Assembly: GCA_016719385.1 (NCBI GenBank) | Contig: JADJZA010000008.1 | Span: 310,001-374,000 of the forward strand | Source of the DNA: Candidatus Microthrix subdominans | Lineage (GTDB): Bacteria > Actinomycetota > Acidimicrobiia > Acidimicrobiales > Microtrichaceae | Direction: 5' to 3' | Length of the DNA: 64,000 nucleotides | Notes under the pieces: generated by a model | Told to the model about the DNA's origin: nothing | Database searches by the model: none | What the model saw: the letters and a program-made list of their open reading frames with translations, nothing else | Shown here: positions 1 through 7,914 of the stretch, in pieces | How the letters are laid out: each line of letters begins with the position of its first letter | How positions within the stretch are numbered: the stretch's first letter is position 1 | Program-made: the position numbers and the translations under genes

Positions 1-435
1 GAAGTCGGCGCCGAGACGGGCCCGCAGGCTGCGCTCGGCCAGCGCCATGCCGACAGCGTTGCCGAAGCCCTGCCCCAGTGGTCCGGTCGTCACCTCGATG
101 CCGGCGGTGTGACCGGCTTCGGGGTGGCCCGGCGTGGCGCTGCCCCACTGGCGGAACTCCTTGAGATCGTCCAGGGTCAGGGGGTAGCCGGTGAGGTGCA
201 GCATCGAGTACTGCAGGATCGACGCGTGACCCGCCGAGAGCACGAATCGGTCGCGATCGGCCCAGTCCGGATCCGCCGGGTCATAGGACATCACGCGGGT
301 CCACAACACGTGCGCCAACGGCGCAAGGGCCATCGCGGTGCCCTGGTGGCCCGAGTTGGCCGCCTGTGGGCCGTCCATCGCCAGCGCACGCACGACGGAG
401 ATGCAGCGCTCTTCCAGGGGATCGATCGTGGACAT
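1..435 (-). CDS. tkt: Transketolase, N-terminal part (cut by window edge)
   Basis: This is the N-terminal 145 codons of a transketolase, the thiamine-diphosphate enzyme that moves two-carbon units between sugar phosphates in the pentose phosphate pathway. Visible family motifs are SGHQGTAM near residue 28, an AGHASILQYSMLHLTGY block, and GPLGQGFGNAVG, which lines the cofactor site. The translation starts MSTIDPLEERCISVVRALAMDG, and a GAGGTG lies about 8 nt upstream as a ribosome site. The gene runs off the left edge, so about three quarters of the protein is missing here. It is divergent from the next gene, with a 79-bp gap. The identification is firm; the full length cannot be judged. Confidence 0.93.
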   Translation of the reverse strand, partial: MSTIDPLEERCISVVRALAMDGPQAANSGHQGTAMALAPLAHVLWTRVMSYDPADPDWADRDRFVLSAGHASILQYSMLHLTGYPLTLDDLKEFRQWGSATPGHPEAGHTAGIEVTTGPLGQGFGNAVGMALAERSLRARLGADF

Positions 436-501
436 CGGCGGGCACCTCGGCAGTGTGGTTCGGGACGACGGGGGTCGGGAGCGACGGTACCGCAGGCCCG
501 G

Positions 502-507
502 TACGGT
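502..507 (+). promoter_or_regulatory. Leaderless -10 hexamer TACGGT
   Basis: TACGGT lies 7 nt before the ATG at 515 and no Shine-Dalgarno is present, so transcription probably starts at or next to the start codon. Confidence 0.5.
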
Positions 508-514
508 GGCCTAT

Positions 515-925
515 ATGCAGATTGTCGCCGCCCTGTTCACCGACGAGATCGAGCTGCGTCCGGTCCCCGGCCCGTCGACCCGGATCGATCTCACCGGCGT
601 GCACTTTTCGGCGCCGGCGCCCTCCGCTCCGCCGGTGACGGTGACCCCGCACCTGGTCGTGATCGTCCGCAACGAGCCCGACGGGGCGCCGGACGGGGTG
701 CTCGAGGTCACCTTCCACCTCCTCGACCAGCCCGACGGTACGGCGGAGCAGATCGCCCGCAACGTGCAGCCGGTCGGGGTCGAGCCGGGCAAGTTCGCCT
801 ACCGACTCGTGCGTGCCGAACTCGAGTTTCCCGACCTGGGCACGGTCGAGGCCCGCTGCTGCATCGACCGCGGTGAGCCGGTCGTCGTGCCCTACACGTT
901 GCTTGCTCCAGTAGCGGAGGGCTGA
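515..925 (+). CDS. Small hypothetical protein (136 aa)
   Basis: This 136-residue protein begins MQIVAALFTDEIELRP and has no signal peptide or membrane segment. It alternates hydrophobic strands with charged turns (residues 1-12, 45-55, 66-72, 115-130), which suggests a small beta-sandwich. I do not recognise a catalytic motif. Small actinobacterial proteins of unknown function with this length and strand pattern exist, but I cannot name the family with confidence. The start at 515 is chosen because a TAnnnT hexamer sits 7 nt upstream; longer readings would run into the transketolase promoter. The stop TGA lies just before the anomalous poly-G region and probably overlaps the FIST gene in the real genome. 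Confidence 0.75.
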   Translation: MQIVAALFTDEIELRPVPGPSTRIDLTGVHFSAPAPSAPPVTVTPHLVVIVRNEPDGAPDGVLEVTFHLLDQPDGTAEQIARNVQPVGVEPGKFAYRLVRAELEFPDLGTVEARCCIDRGEPVVVPYTLLAPVAEG

Positions 926-1017
926 GCGGTGGAACCCAACACGGGGGGGGGGGGCGGGCCCGGGGGGGGGGGGGGGGGGGGGGGGGGGTGCCTCTCCAGT
1001 AGCGGACGGGTGAGGCG
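906..1017. repeat. 27-G homopolymer flanked by a duplicated gene junction
   Basis: The sequence holds G x12 (943-954), a short C-containing break, then G x27 (962-988). A near-identical segment, CTCCAGTAGCGGA followed by a TGAG, occurs on both sides, at about 906-925 and 994-1014. Removing everything between the copies would place the stop of the upstream gene over the GTG of the FIST gene in a 4-bp GTGA overlap, the arrangement used repeatedly in this window. This looks like an assembly or sequencing artefact rather than biology. Confidence 0.7.
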
Positions 1018-2185
1018 CTTCGCCGCAGCCGGGTCGGAACACCCGCTGACCCCGCATGCGGTGGGCGAGGTGTGCGGCGAGATCTCCGAGACGTTGGGTC
1101 CGGGTCCGGCCCCCGACGTCGTCATCGTGTTCTGCTCGGGCGACCACGTCGCATCGGCCGGTGCGTCGCTGCGGGCGATCGACGCTCTGCTGTCGCCGCG
1201 CATCTGCCTCGGTGCCGCCAGCAGCGGCACGCTGGCCGGCGCACGCGAGGTCGAGGGTCGGGCGTCGCTGTCGGTGTGGGCGGCCAGGCTGGGCGAGGCC
1301 GTCGAGCCGGTGTCCTTCGACGTGGCCTCGGTTGCGGACGGCGTGATGATCGGGGGCACCTCCGAGCTGGTCGACGCCACCGGCCACCTGCTGTTGGTCG
1401 GCGACCCCGATGGTCTGCCGACGAGCGGCCTGCTCGCCAACCTGGCGCTGCGGGCCCCCGAGCTGGTCGTGGTGGGCGGGCTGGCGCCGCCGGTCGGCGT
1501 TCCGCCGGCGCCGCTGTTGTTCGAGGGCACCGAACTGCGCACCGGGGGAGCGGTTGGCCTGCGCATCGCCGACAGCGTGCCGATGCGCACGCTGGTCGCC
1601 CAGGGCTGCCGGCCCATCGGTGAGCCGATGGTGGTCACCGGCGCCGAGGGCACGATGCTGACCGAGCTGGCGGGGCGGTCACCCCTGACCCGCATTCGCG
1701 AGCTGGCCGGCCAGCTCGAGCCCGACGACCGCGAGCTGGCCGCCCGGGGATTGCACCTGGGGCTGGTCGTCGACGAGCATCGGGTGGACTTCGACCGTGG
1801 CGACTTCGTCGTCCGCAACGTGATCGGCGCCGAGACCGACACCGGCTCGTTGGCGGTGGGCGAGCAGTTGGCGCTTGGCTCCATCGTGCAGTTTCAGGTG
1901 CGGGACCCGGCGAGCGCCGAGGCCGAGCTGGCCAGGCTCCTCAAAGATGCCGGGCCGGCGGCGGCGGCGCTGGTATTCACCTGCGTCGGTCGCGGTGCCG
2001 CCCTGTTCGGGGAGCCCCATCACGACGCGACAGCGGTGGCCGACGTCAGCGGTGCGGGCGCGCTCGCCGGCATGTTCTGCACGGCGGAGCTGGGCCCGAT
2101 CGCCGGCATGAGCAAGGTGCACACCTACAGCGCCGCCGTCGCCTTGTTCGGTGGGGCTGGGCCCGGTGCAGGCCGGGATGGGTGA
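1010..2185 (+). CDS. FIST N- and C-domain signal protein
   Basis: The protein carries a FIST N domain (about residues 30-220) followed by a FIST C domain (about 230-370). These domains are predicted to sense small ligands such as amino acids, and they often precede signalling modules, but here they stand alone. Recognisable FIST elements are the early RRFAAAGSEHP start, an LGAASSGTLAG block, and the C-terminal FTCVGRG followed by GMFCTAELGP. I place the start at GTG 1010, directly after the poly-G anomaly, because this N-terminus matches the family; an upstream ATG at 929 would add a glycine-repeat head that looks artefactual. The length of 391 aa is normal. It was probably translationally coupled to the gene ending at 925. 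Confidence 0.88.
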   Translation: MRRFAAAGSEHPLTPHAVGEVCGEISETLGPGPAPDVVIVFCSGDHVASAGASLRAIDALLSPRICLGAASSGTLAGAREVEGRASLSVWAARLGEAVEPVSFDVASVADGVMIGGTSELVDATGHLLLVGDPDGLPTSGLLANLALRAPELVVVGGLAPPVGVPPAPLLFEGTELRTGGAVGLRIADSVPMRTLVAQGCRPIGEPMVVTGAEGTMLTELAGRSPLTRIRELAGQLEPDDRELAARGLHLGLVVDEHRVDFDRGDFVVRNVIGAETDTGSLAVGEQLALGSIVQFQVRDPASAEAELARLLKDAGPAAAALVFTCVGRGAALFGEPHHDATAVADVSGAGALAGMFCTAELGPIAGMSKVHTYSAAVALFGGAGPGAGRDG

Positions 2186-2213
2186 CGGCCGCGCCGGACG
2201 GTCACCGTCCCGG

Positions 2214-2219
2214 TAACCT
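2214..2219 (+). promoter_or_regulatory. Leaderless -10 hexamer TAACCT
   Basis: TAACCT is 7 nt before the ATG of the NfeD gene at 2227, with no ribosome site in between. It supports that start over an in-frame upstream GTG. Confidence 0.5.
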
Positions 2220-2226
2220 GAGCCCC

Positions 2227-2736
2227 ATGGACGCAGGCGACTGGGGTTGGATCTGGATGGTGGCGTTCGTCGTCTTCCTCGTTGGCGAGCTGGCCACGCC
2301 CGGCGCCTTCTTTCTGATCGGGTTTGCCATCGGTGCCCTGTTCGCCATGTCGGCCGCCTTTCTCGGCGCCGCCGAGGTCGTTCAGTGGGGTCTGTTCATC
2401 GCCGCGTCGGTGGGAGCGTTCGCTGCGCTGCGACCCCTGGCGCACCGAATGGACCGTCGCTCCGATGATGCGCCCCCGTTGGGCGCCACCCGGCTGTCGG
2501 GCGCCAGCGGCGTCCTGACCGAGGCGGCCGGGCCGGGCGGCGACGTGGTCGGCATGGCGAGGGTGGGCAGCGAGGAGTGGCGGGCGATCAGCGAGGATGG
2601 CCACGAGCTGCCGGCGGGCAGCCCGATCACCGTCGTGCGGGTCGAGGGCACCCGGTTGGTGGTTCGGGGCACCGGCTACCACCCGGTCACCGTCTGGACG
2701 TTGGGTGAACCGGGGGGCGGTGGGGGCGGGGCCTAG
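2227..2736 (+). CDS. NfeD-family membrane protein
   Basis: NfeD proteins are small membrane partners of SPFH/stomatin proteins in membrane microdomains. This 169-aa protein has two closely packed membrane helices (about residues 8-30 and 45-65, rich in Phe/Val/Ala with GELATPGAFFLIGFAIGA). A C-terminal soluble OB-like beta domain (about 85-160) follows, with the typical RVEGTRLVV strand. It lacks the N-terminal ClpP-like protease domain of long NfeD proteins, so it is the short NfeD1b type. The slipin gene follows after 10 bp, the classic NfeD-SPFH pair, which strongly supports both calls. The protein ends in a Gly-rich tail. Confidence 0.88.
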   Translation: MDAGDWGWIWMVAFVVFLVGELATPGAFFLIGFAIGALFAMSAAFLGAAEVVQWGLFIAASVGAFAALRPLAHRMDRRSDDAPPLGATRLSGASGVLTEAAGPGGDVVGMARVGSEEWRAISEDGHELPAGSPITVVRVEGTRLVVRGTGYHPVTVWTLGEPGGGGGGA

Positions 2737-2739
2737 GCT
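2734..2739 (+). promoter_or_regulatory. Leaderless -10 hexamer TAGGCT
   Basis: TAGGCT overlaps the stop codon of the NfeD gene and lies 7 nt before ATG 2747. The slipin gene can therefore probably be transcribed separately from nfeD. Confidence 0.45.
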
Positions 2740-2746
2740 TCCCCGC

Positions 2747-3721
2747 ATGGAAGCAGCGCTCATCGTCCTGATCGTCATCGCCGTCCTGTTGTTCGTGGTG
2801 GTGGCCTCCTCGTTCAAGATCATCAACCCGTATCAGCAGGGGGTGGTCGAGGAGCTGGGCCGATACAAGGCCACTCGCGACTCGGGGTTGCGCCTGATCG
2901 TCCCGTTCATCCAGCGGATCCGCTTGGTCGACATGCGTGAACAGGTGATCGACGTACCGCCCCAGGAGGTGATCACCTCCGACAACGTCGTCGTGTCGGT
3001 CGATGCGGTGATCTACTACGAGCCGACCGACCCCCGACGCCTGCTGTACAACGTCGCTCAGTTCGTCCTGGCGGTCACCAAGCTGGCCCAGACCAACATG
3101 CGCAACGTCGTCGGTGACCTCACGCTCGACGAGGCGCTCACCTCGCGCGACACGCTCAACACCGAGCTGCGCTTGATCCTGGACGACGCCACCGACAAGT
3201 GGGGCGTTCGGGTGGTGCGCGTGGAGATCCAGCGCATCGATCCCCCCGGTGACGTCATGGCGGCGATGCACGAGCAGATGAAGGCGGAGCGCACACGCCG
3301 GGCGCGCGTGCTCGAGGCCGATGGCATCCGCGAGGCCGAGATCAAGACCGCCGAGGGGCAGAAGGCCTCGGCCATCTTGAAGGCCGAGGGCATCCGCCAA
3401 CAGCAGATCCTCGAGGCGGAGGGTGAGGCCGAAGCCGTGCAGACGTTGGCCCAGGCCGAGCGGTTCCGCCAGATCACCACCGCCGAGGGCGAGGCCAAGG
3501 CGATCGAGCAGGTCTACGGGGCCATCCACGCCGGCGACCCGACCAACGACCTGATCGCCATCAAGTACCTGGAGACCCTTGGCACGATGGCCGACGGTCA
3601 GGCGACCAAGATCTACCTGCCGACCGACACCTCGGGGCTGCTCAGCTCGATCGCCGGGGTGGGCGAGCTGCTCCGGGCCACTCAGGAGAGCTCCGAAGGC
3701 GAGCGTCCCACCGCCGGCTAA
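2747..3721 (+). CDS. SPFH/Band 7 slipin (stomatin-like) protein
   Basis: This 324-aa stomatin/slipin has one N-terminal membrane anchor (about residues 3-24), an SPFH domain (about 30-185) and a long Ala/Glu coiled coil (about 190-275). The coiled coil carries repeats such as AEGQKASAILKAEGIRQQQ, the pattern that drives oligomer rings in this family. The GVVEELGRYK and DPPGDVMAAMHEQMKAER segments are characteristic. Slipins form membrane scaffolds and work with NfeD, encoded immediately upstream. No protease domain is seen here, so a role as a scaffold is inferred from the family. Length and start agree with the family. Confidence 0.92.
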   Translation: MEAALIVLIVIAVLLFVVVASSFKIINPYQQGVVEELGRYKATRDSGLRLIVPFIQRIRLVDMREQVIDVPPQEVITSDNVVVSVDAVIYYEPTDPRRLLYNVAQFVLAVTKLAQTNMRNVVGDLTLDEALTSRDTLNTELRLILDDATDKWGVRVVRVEIQRIDPPGDVMAAMHEQMKAERTRRARVLEADGIREAEIKTAEGQKASAILKAEGIRQQQILEAEGEAEAVQTLAQAERFRQITTAEGEAKAIEQVYGAIHAGDPTNDLIAIKYLETLGTMADGQATKIYLPTDTSGLLSSIAGVGELLRATQESSEGERPTAG

Positions 3722-3731
3722 GCAGCGGCCC

Positions 3732-4787
3732 TCAGCCGTTGAGGTGCGCCCGAACCTCGCCGAGGCGCCGAGTGACCGAATCGGACAGCTCGTCCCACGG
3801 CCGCCCATCGAGTGCGTCGATGACGACGGCCCGCTGGTCGGCGCTTCCCTCGAGCAGGCCGGCGTAGACGGGGACGTGGTGAAGCTCGTCGCCCTCGACG
3901 GTGATGGTGAGGGCGTCGTCGGGCAGCCCGGCATCGTCGAGCACGGCGCGATGGCGCTGCACGGCGCTCTCGCTGGACACGCGTTGCAGCGCGCCGAGCG
4001 CGCTGCGCACGGCCCGGGTGATCTCGGCCACCCCGCTCAGCGGAGCGATCGCCGCCCGGGCGGCCACCTCCAGCCGGTCGTCGGCCAGTGGCACGCCCTG
4101 GAGCGTTGCGCCATCGAGGCCGTCGTAGGCCACCTGAAACAGCCGCGACCGGCTGGCCCCGGAGCGCCGACCGAAGCGCGCCGGCGGGGCCGGGTCGGCC
4201 ACCCGGTAGGTGACGATGTGCACCGGCAGCCACAGGGCGGCCTGCCACACCAGGCGCTCGCCGCCCAGTCCCAGCCGGCCTCGGCCGGCCTGGCGCAGTG
4301 TGGCCGCAGCGCTCTCCGGTGAACGGGCGTGGGCGAAGCCTCGAACGGTGGCGGTAGCGCCGGGTGGCTGCGCCCAGCGCCCCTGGGCGGCGGCGGCGAG
4401 CACGTCGGCGCCGAGGCGCCGCTCCAGCTCGGCGCCGTCCCACAGCTCGATCCCCAGCTCGCGGGCCGCAACCGTCGCCCCGCTGCTGAAGCCGCCCGGT
4501 GCGGCGATGATGCCCTTGTGCAGGCCCAGGTCGGCCAGCACGTAGGCCAGCTTGGCCACGACGTCCTTGCCGACCCGGGCCCCCCACGCCTTGGCCTCGA
4601 CGACGGTGACGTACTCGGTGAGGGTGTCGCTGCGCCGGGCGACGACGTCGAGCTCGTGGGCGTTGCCCGACCGGCCCTGCACCACCTGGTTGGCCTGCGT
4701 GTCGTAGCCGTGCCGGGCGAAGTACGCCTGGATCACCGCCTCCAGCGCTGCGCCCCGCCGGGCGCCGATCGAGCTTGGTGTGGACAC
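3732..4787 (-). CDS. Mrr-like restriction endonuclease-fold protein
   Basis: The N-terminal part (about residues 10-130) has a PD-(D/E)xK nuclease pattern of the Mrr/Holliday-junction-resolvase type. D47 lies in an ELDVVA strand, and E64 and K66 lie in VEAKAWG. Strand and helix elements containing GIIAAPGGFSSGA and ELWDGAELERRL follow, as in Mrr proteins. The C-terminal about 200 residues are of unknown function and show no known motif. No methylase or specificity gene is nearby, so it may be a stand-alone nuclease acting on modified or foreign DNA, or a repair enzyme. The GTG start at 4787 is set by a leaderless hexamer. The gene is convergent with the slipin gene. Confidence 0.8.
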   Translation of the reverse strand: MSTPSSIGARRGAALEAVIQAYFARHGYDTQANQVVQGRSGNAHELDVVARRSDTLTEYVTVVEAKAWGARVGKDVVAKLAYVLADLGLHKGIIAAPGGFSSGATVAARELGIELWDGAELERRLGADVLAAAAQGRWAQPPGATATVRGFAHARSPESAAATLRQAGRGRLGLGGERLVWQAALWLPVHIVTYRVADPAPPARFGRRSGASRSRLFQVAYDGLDGATLQGVPLADDRLEVAARAAIAPLSGVAEITRAVRSALGALQRVSSESAVQRHRAVLDDAGLPDDALTITVEGDELHHVPVYAGLLEGSADQRAVVIDALDGRPWDELSDSVTRRLGEVRAHLNG

Positions 4788-4793
4788 GCCTCC

Positions 4794-4799
4794 ACCCTA
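4794..4799 (-). promoter_or_regulatory. Leaderless -10 hexamer TAGGGT (minus strand)
   Basis: On the minus strand TAGGGT is 6 nt before the GTG start at 4787 of the Mrr-like gene. Confidence 0.5.
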
Positions 4800-4883
4800 G
4801 GGAGGACGGGTGACAATCTCACCGACCCGACGTGGGTCGGGGCCCAACTGGTCGGCCGGGACGGCGGTGGGCGAGGGTTGGGC

Positions 4884-5684
4884 ATGGATTTTGCCCGGAT
4901 GATGGCGCTTGAACCCCACGGCACGGACGTGTTCGTCGGCACCGGACCCCAATATCCCTGGGGCGGGCTCTACGGGGGTCAGATCGTCGCTCAGGGCCTG
5001 CGCGCCGCTCAGCTGACCGTCGACGACGAGTTCGTGCTGCACTCGATTCACGCCTACTTCATCCGCATGGGCGACCACACCGAACCGGTGCGCTTCGAGG
5101 TTGACCGGCTTCGCAACGGCCGCTCGTTCTGCACCCGGCGGGTCGTCGCCCGCCAGGCGACCGGTGCCATCTTGAACCTGGCCTGCTCCTTCCAGCGACC
5201 CGAGGAGGGGTCGGTGCTGCAGACCATCGCCATGCCCGACGTCGCCGGACCCGAGGGCGTCGACGACGACTCCTGGTCGCCGATGTTCGAGCGCCGTCCG
5301 GCACTTCCCCGGGGGACGGCCGACCAGCCGGGTGCCTGGGCCGGGCTGTGGATGCGCACCCCCGGGCCGGTGGAACCGAGCCTCGCCCACGCAGCGCTCG
5401 CCTACCTGTCCGACGACGTGCCCACCGACGCGGTGCTGCCCCAGCACCCGGAGGCGCTGCCCGGCGGCGAGAACCACGAGCGGTTCATGGTGGCCAGCCT
5501 CGATCACGCCATCTGGTTCCACCGGGCCTTCGACCCGGCCGAGTGGCACCTCTTCGACGCCACCTCTCAGGGGTTCGGCAACGGGCGGGGACTGTCGGTC
5601 GGCCACGTGTACAGCACCGAGGGCGTCCACGTGGCGACGGTCACCCAGGAGGTGCTCATCCGTCGGAACCGCCGGCCGGGGTGA
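4884..5684 (+). CDS. tesB: Acyl-CoA thioesterase II (TesB-type, double hotdog)
   Basis: The protein hydrolyses acyl-CoA to free acid and CoA and has the tandem hotdog fold of TesB (266 aa; E. coli TesB is about 286). The first hotdog contains the GGLYGGQIVAQGLRAA helix and an HSIHAYFIRMGD strand, followed by RNGRSFCTRRVVARQ. The second contains HAALAYLSDDV and ASLDHAIWFHR, with the late D-x-T-S-Q-G element that supplies catalytic residues. The ATG at 4884 is preferred because the family N-terminus aligns there. It lies between the Mrr-like gene and an acyl-CoA synthetase, so CoA-ester turnover is a shared theme with the next gene. Confidence 0.9.
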   Translation: MDFARMMALEPHGTDVFVGTGPQYPWGGLYGGQIVAQGLRAAQLTVDDEFVLHSIHAYFIRMGDHTEPVRFEVDRLRNGRSFCTRRVVARQATGAILNLACSFQRPEEGSVLQTIAMPDVAGPEGVDDDSWSPMFERRPALPRGTADQPGAWAGLWMRTPGPVEPSLAHAALAYLSDDVPTDAVLPQHPEALPGGENHERFMVASLDHAIWFHRAFDPAEWHLFDATSQGFGNGRGLSVGHVYSTEGVHVATVTQEVLIRRNRRPG

Positions 5685-5701
5685 CCGGTTCGCGCGTTCG
5701 T

Positions 5702-5707
5702 TAGGGT
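5702..5707 (+). promoter_or_regulatory. Leaderless -10 hexamer TAGGGT
   Basis: TAGGGT lies 8 nt before the GTG at 5716 and decides this start for the acyl-CoA synthetase. Confidence 0.5.
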
Positions 5708-5715
5708 GTCACGCC

Positions 5716-7914
5716 GTGGCCAACCCCTCGGTACCGATCGCCCGCACGCTGTCCGAGCCCGACAGCAAAGACCTGGTGGCCGCGTACGGAGTACCGGTGC
5801 CCGGCGAGGCGACGGCCGAGGATGCCCCAGCGGCGGCCGCTGCGGCCGACGCGCTGGGTTACCCGGTGGTGCTGAAGCTCGCCGGTGACTCGATCGCCCA
5901 CAAGACCGAACGCGGCCTGGTTCGGCTGGGCCTGGCCACGCGCTCGGCCGTCGAGGCCGCCGCCCTCGACCTGCTCGGGCTGGCCCGCAGCGAGGACGGC
6001 GCGGTCGAACTGCTCATCGCCCCGATGATCTCCGGCGACCGCGAGCTGATCGCCGGCATGTTCCGCGACCAACAGTTTGGGCCGCTGGTGGCCTTCGGCT
6101 TGGGCGGCGTGCTCGCCGAGGCGATCGGCGACGTCGTCTTCGCCCCCGCACCGCTCAACCGGGCCGACGCCGCGGCGCTGATCGACCGGCTGGCCACGCA
6201 GGAGGTGCTTGGAGCGTTTCGGGGTCAGCCGGCGGTCGACCGAGAGTTGCTCGTCGACCTGCTGTGCGCGCTGGGCCGCTTGGCGGTCGAGCGCAGCGAT
6301 GTCGCCTCGGTCGACCTCAACCCACTGATCGTCTGCAATGGTCGGCCCGTGGCCGTCGACGCGCTGGTCGAGCTCGGGGACCCGTCGGCGGGCGACCCCG
6401 CGGTCGGTGGCGGCGAAGCGGTCGAACCAGGGACACCTGGTGGTGGCGCCGGCGTCCACCGCCTCGATCCGCTGTTCAACCCGAAGGGGGTCATCGTCGC
6501 CGGGGCGTCGACCCACCCGGGCAAGTTCGGGTTCGTCACCCTGCACAACCTGCTCGCCGGTGGCTACGAGGGGCCCGTGTTCGCCACCAACCGCGAGCGG
6601 GCCGAGGTGCTCGGCCGGCCGACCCTCGCGTCGGTCGACGAGGTGCCCGAGGGCGAAGCCGACCTGGTCATCGTGTGCACGCCGAAGGCGTCGGTGCGCG
6701 AGGTGCTCACGCAGGCTGCCCATCGCGGGGTTCGGGGTGCGTTCCTCACCACCGCCGGGTACGGGGAAGCGGGGGAGGCCGGACGGGCCGAGCAGGCCGA
6801 GCTGGTGGCGCTCGCCGAGGAACTCGACCTGGTGATCGCCGGTCCCAACGGCCAGGGGGTGATCTCGACGCCGGCCAAGCTGTGCGCCCAGATCGTGGCT
6901 CCCAACCCGCCGGCCGGTTCGATCGGGGTGGTCAGCCAGTCGGGCAACCTGGTGTCGGCGTTCCTCAACCATGCGGTGAGCTCGGGTGTGGGCGTGTCGC
7001 GGGCGATCTCGGCCGGCAACGCCGCCATGTTGGAGCCGATCGATTACCTCGAGTACTTCGCTGACGACCCCGCCACCTCGGTCGGGCTGTGCTACCTGGA
7101 GGGCGTCGGCGACGGCAGGGCCTTCTACGAGCGGCTGCGCGCCGTCACCCGACTCATGCCGGTCGTCGTCGTCAAAGGCGGCTCGACCGGCGCCGGCGCC
7201 CGGGCGGCGGCCAGCCACACCGGCTCGCTCGCCTCCGACGACCGCATCGTCGACGGCGTCCTCGCCCAGGCCGGGGCCGTGCGTGCAGCGGGTGTGGAAG
7301 CCGGCTTCGACGCCGCCGCGATGCTGGCCACCCAGCCGCCGGTTCGGGGCGGGCGCGTCGTCGTGGTCACCACGGTGGGCGGCTGGGGCGTGGTCGCCGC
7401 CGATGCGATCGAGCGCAGCGCCCACCTGCGGCTCGACCCGCTGCCCGGCGATCTGAGCGCCGCCATCGACGAGCTCTTGCCGCCCAGGTGGAGCCGCAAC
7501 AACCCGATCGACCTGGCGGGCGGCGAAACCCGGGATACCGTGCCCAGCGTGCTCGAGCTCGTCGCCTCCCACCCCTCGACCGACGCGGTGCTGCTGCTCG
7601 GGCTGGGCATCCAGTCCAACCAGGCGGCGCTGATGCGTTCGGGCGGCTTCTACCCCGATCACGGTCTCGAGCGGATCGTCGACTACCACGAGCGTCAGGA
7701 CGAGCGCTACGGACGGGCGGCGGCCGAGGTGTCGGCGAGCACCAACAAGCCGGTGATCTGCGCCACCGAGCTGGCGGTCACCCAACCGTCCAACCCGGCA
7801 CCGGCCGCGGTGGCGGCGACGGGCCGTTACGCCTGTGCGTCCGCCGAGCGGGCGGTGGCCGCACTCGATGCGATGGTCGCTGCGTCGACAGCCCTCGGGC
7901 GGACCAGCTCGTGA
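5716..7914 (+). CDS. ADP-forming acetate/acyl-CoA synthetase, fused subunits
   Basis: This 732-aa enzyme of the NDP-forming acyl-CoA synthetase superfamily interconverts an acyl-CoA plus ADP and phosphate with the free acid plus ATP and CoA. The N-terminal about 215 residues are an ATP-grasp (beta) domain with GYPVVLKLAGDSIAHKTE and the DLNPLIV element. After a Gly-rich linker comes the CoA-binding Rossmann domain (about 255-380, starting LFNPKGVIVAGAS). The ligase domains follow with a GVVSQSGN loop and the conserved SHTGSLA motif. The beta-then-alpha order is the reverse of the common alpha-beta fusion. The gene overlaps the next one by 4 bp. Substrate range cannot be read from the sequence. 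Confidence 0.9.
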   Translation: MANPSVPIARTLSEPDSKDLVAAYGVPVPGEATAEDAPAAAAAADALGYPVVLKLAGDSIAHKTERGLVRLGLATRSAVEAAALDLLGLARSEDGAVELLIAPMISGDRELIAGMFRDQQFGPLVAFGLGGVLAEAIGDVVFAPAPLNRADAAALIDRLATQEVLGAFRGQPAVDRELLVDLLCALGRLAVERSDVASVDLNPLIVCNGRPVAVDALVELGDPSAGDPAVGGGEAVEPGTPGGGAGVHRLDPLFNPKGVIVAGASTHPGKFGFVTLHNLLAGGYEGPVFATNRERAEVLGRPTLASVDEVPEGEADLVIVCTPKASVREVLTQAAHRGVRGAFLTTAGYGEAGEAGRAEQAELVALAEELDLVIAGPNGQGVISTPAKLCAQIVAPNPPAGSIGVVSQSGNLVSAFLNHAVSSGVGVSRAISAGNAAMLEPIDYLEYFADDPATSVGLCYLEGVGDGRAFYERLRAVTRLMPVVVVKGGSTGAGARAAASHTGSLASDDRIVDGVLAQAGAVRAAGVEAGFDAAAMLATQPPVRGGRVVVVTTVGGWGVVAADAIERSAHLRLDPLPGDLSAAIDELLPPRWSRNNPIDLAGGETRDTVPSVLELVASHPSTDAVLLLGLGIQSNQAALMRSGGFYPDHGLERIVDYHERQDERYGRAAAEVSASTNKPVICATELAVTQPSNPAPAAVAATGRYACASAERAVAALDAMVAASTALGRTSS

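Noticed and set aside
943..988. Poly-G tract as a phase-variation switch
   Set aside because: The tract sits outside the likely start of the FIST gene and is bracketed by a duplicated junction, which fits an artefact better than regulated slippage.
281..1387. Long antisense reading frames opposite the FIST gene and many other genes
   Set aside because: They mirror high-GC codon use of the real genes, have no family features and are mutually overlapping.
3732..4787. Part of a restriction-modification or defence island
   Set aside because: No methylase, specificity subunit or other defence gene is adjacent.
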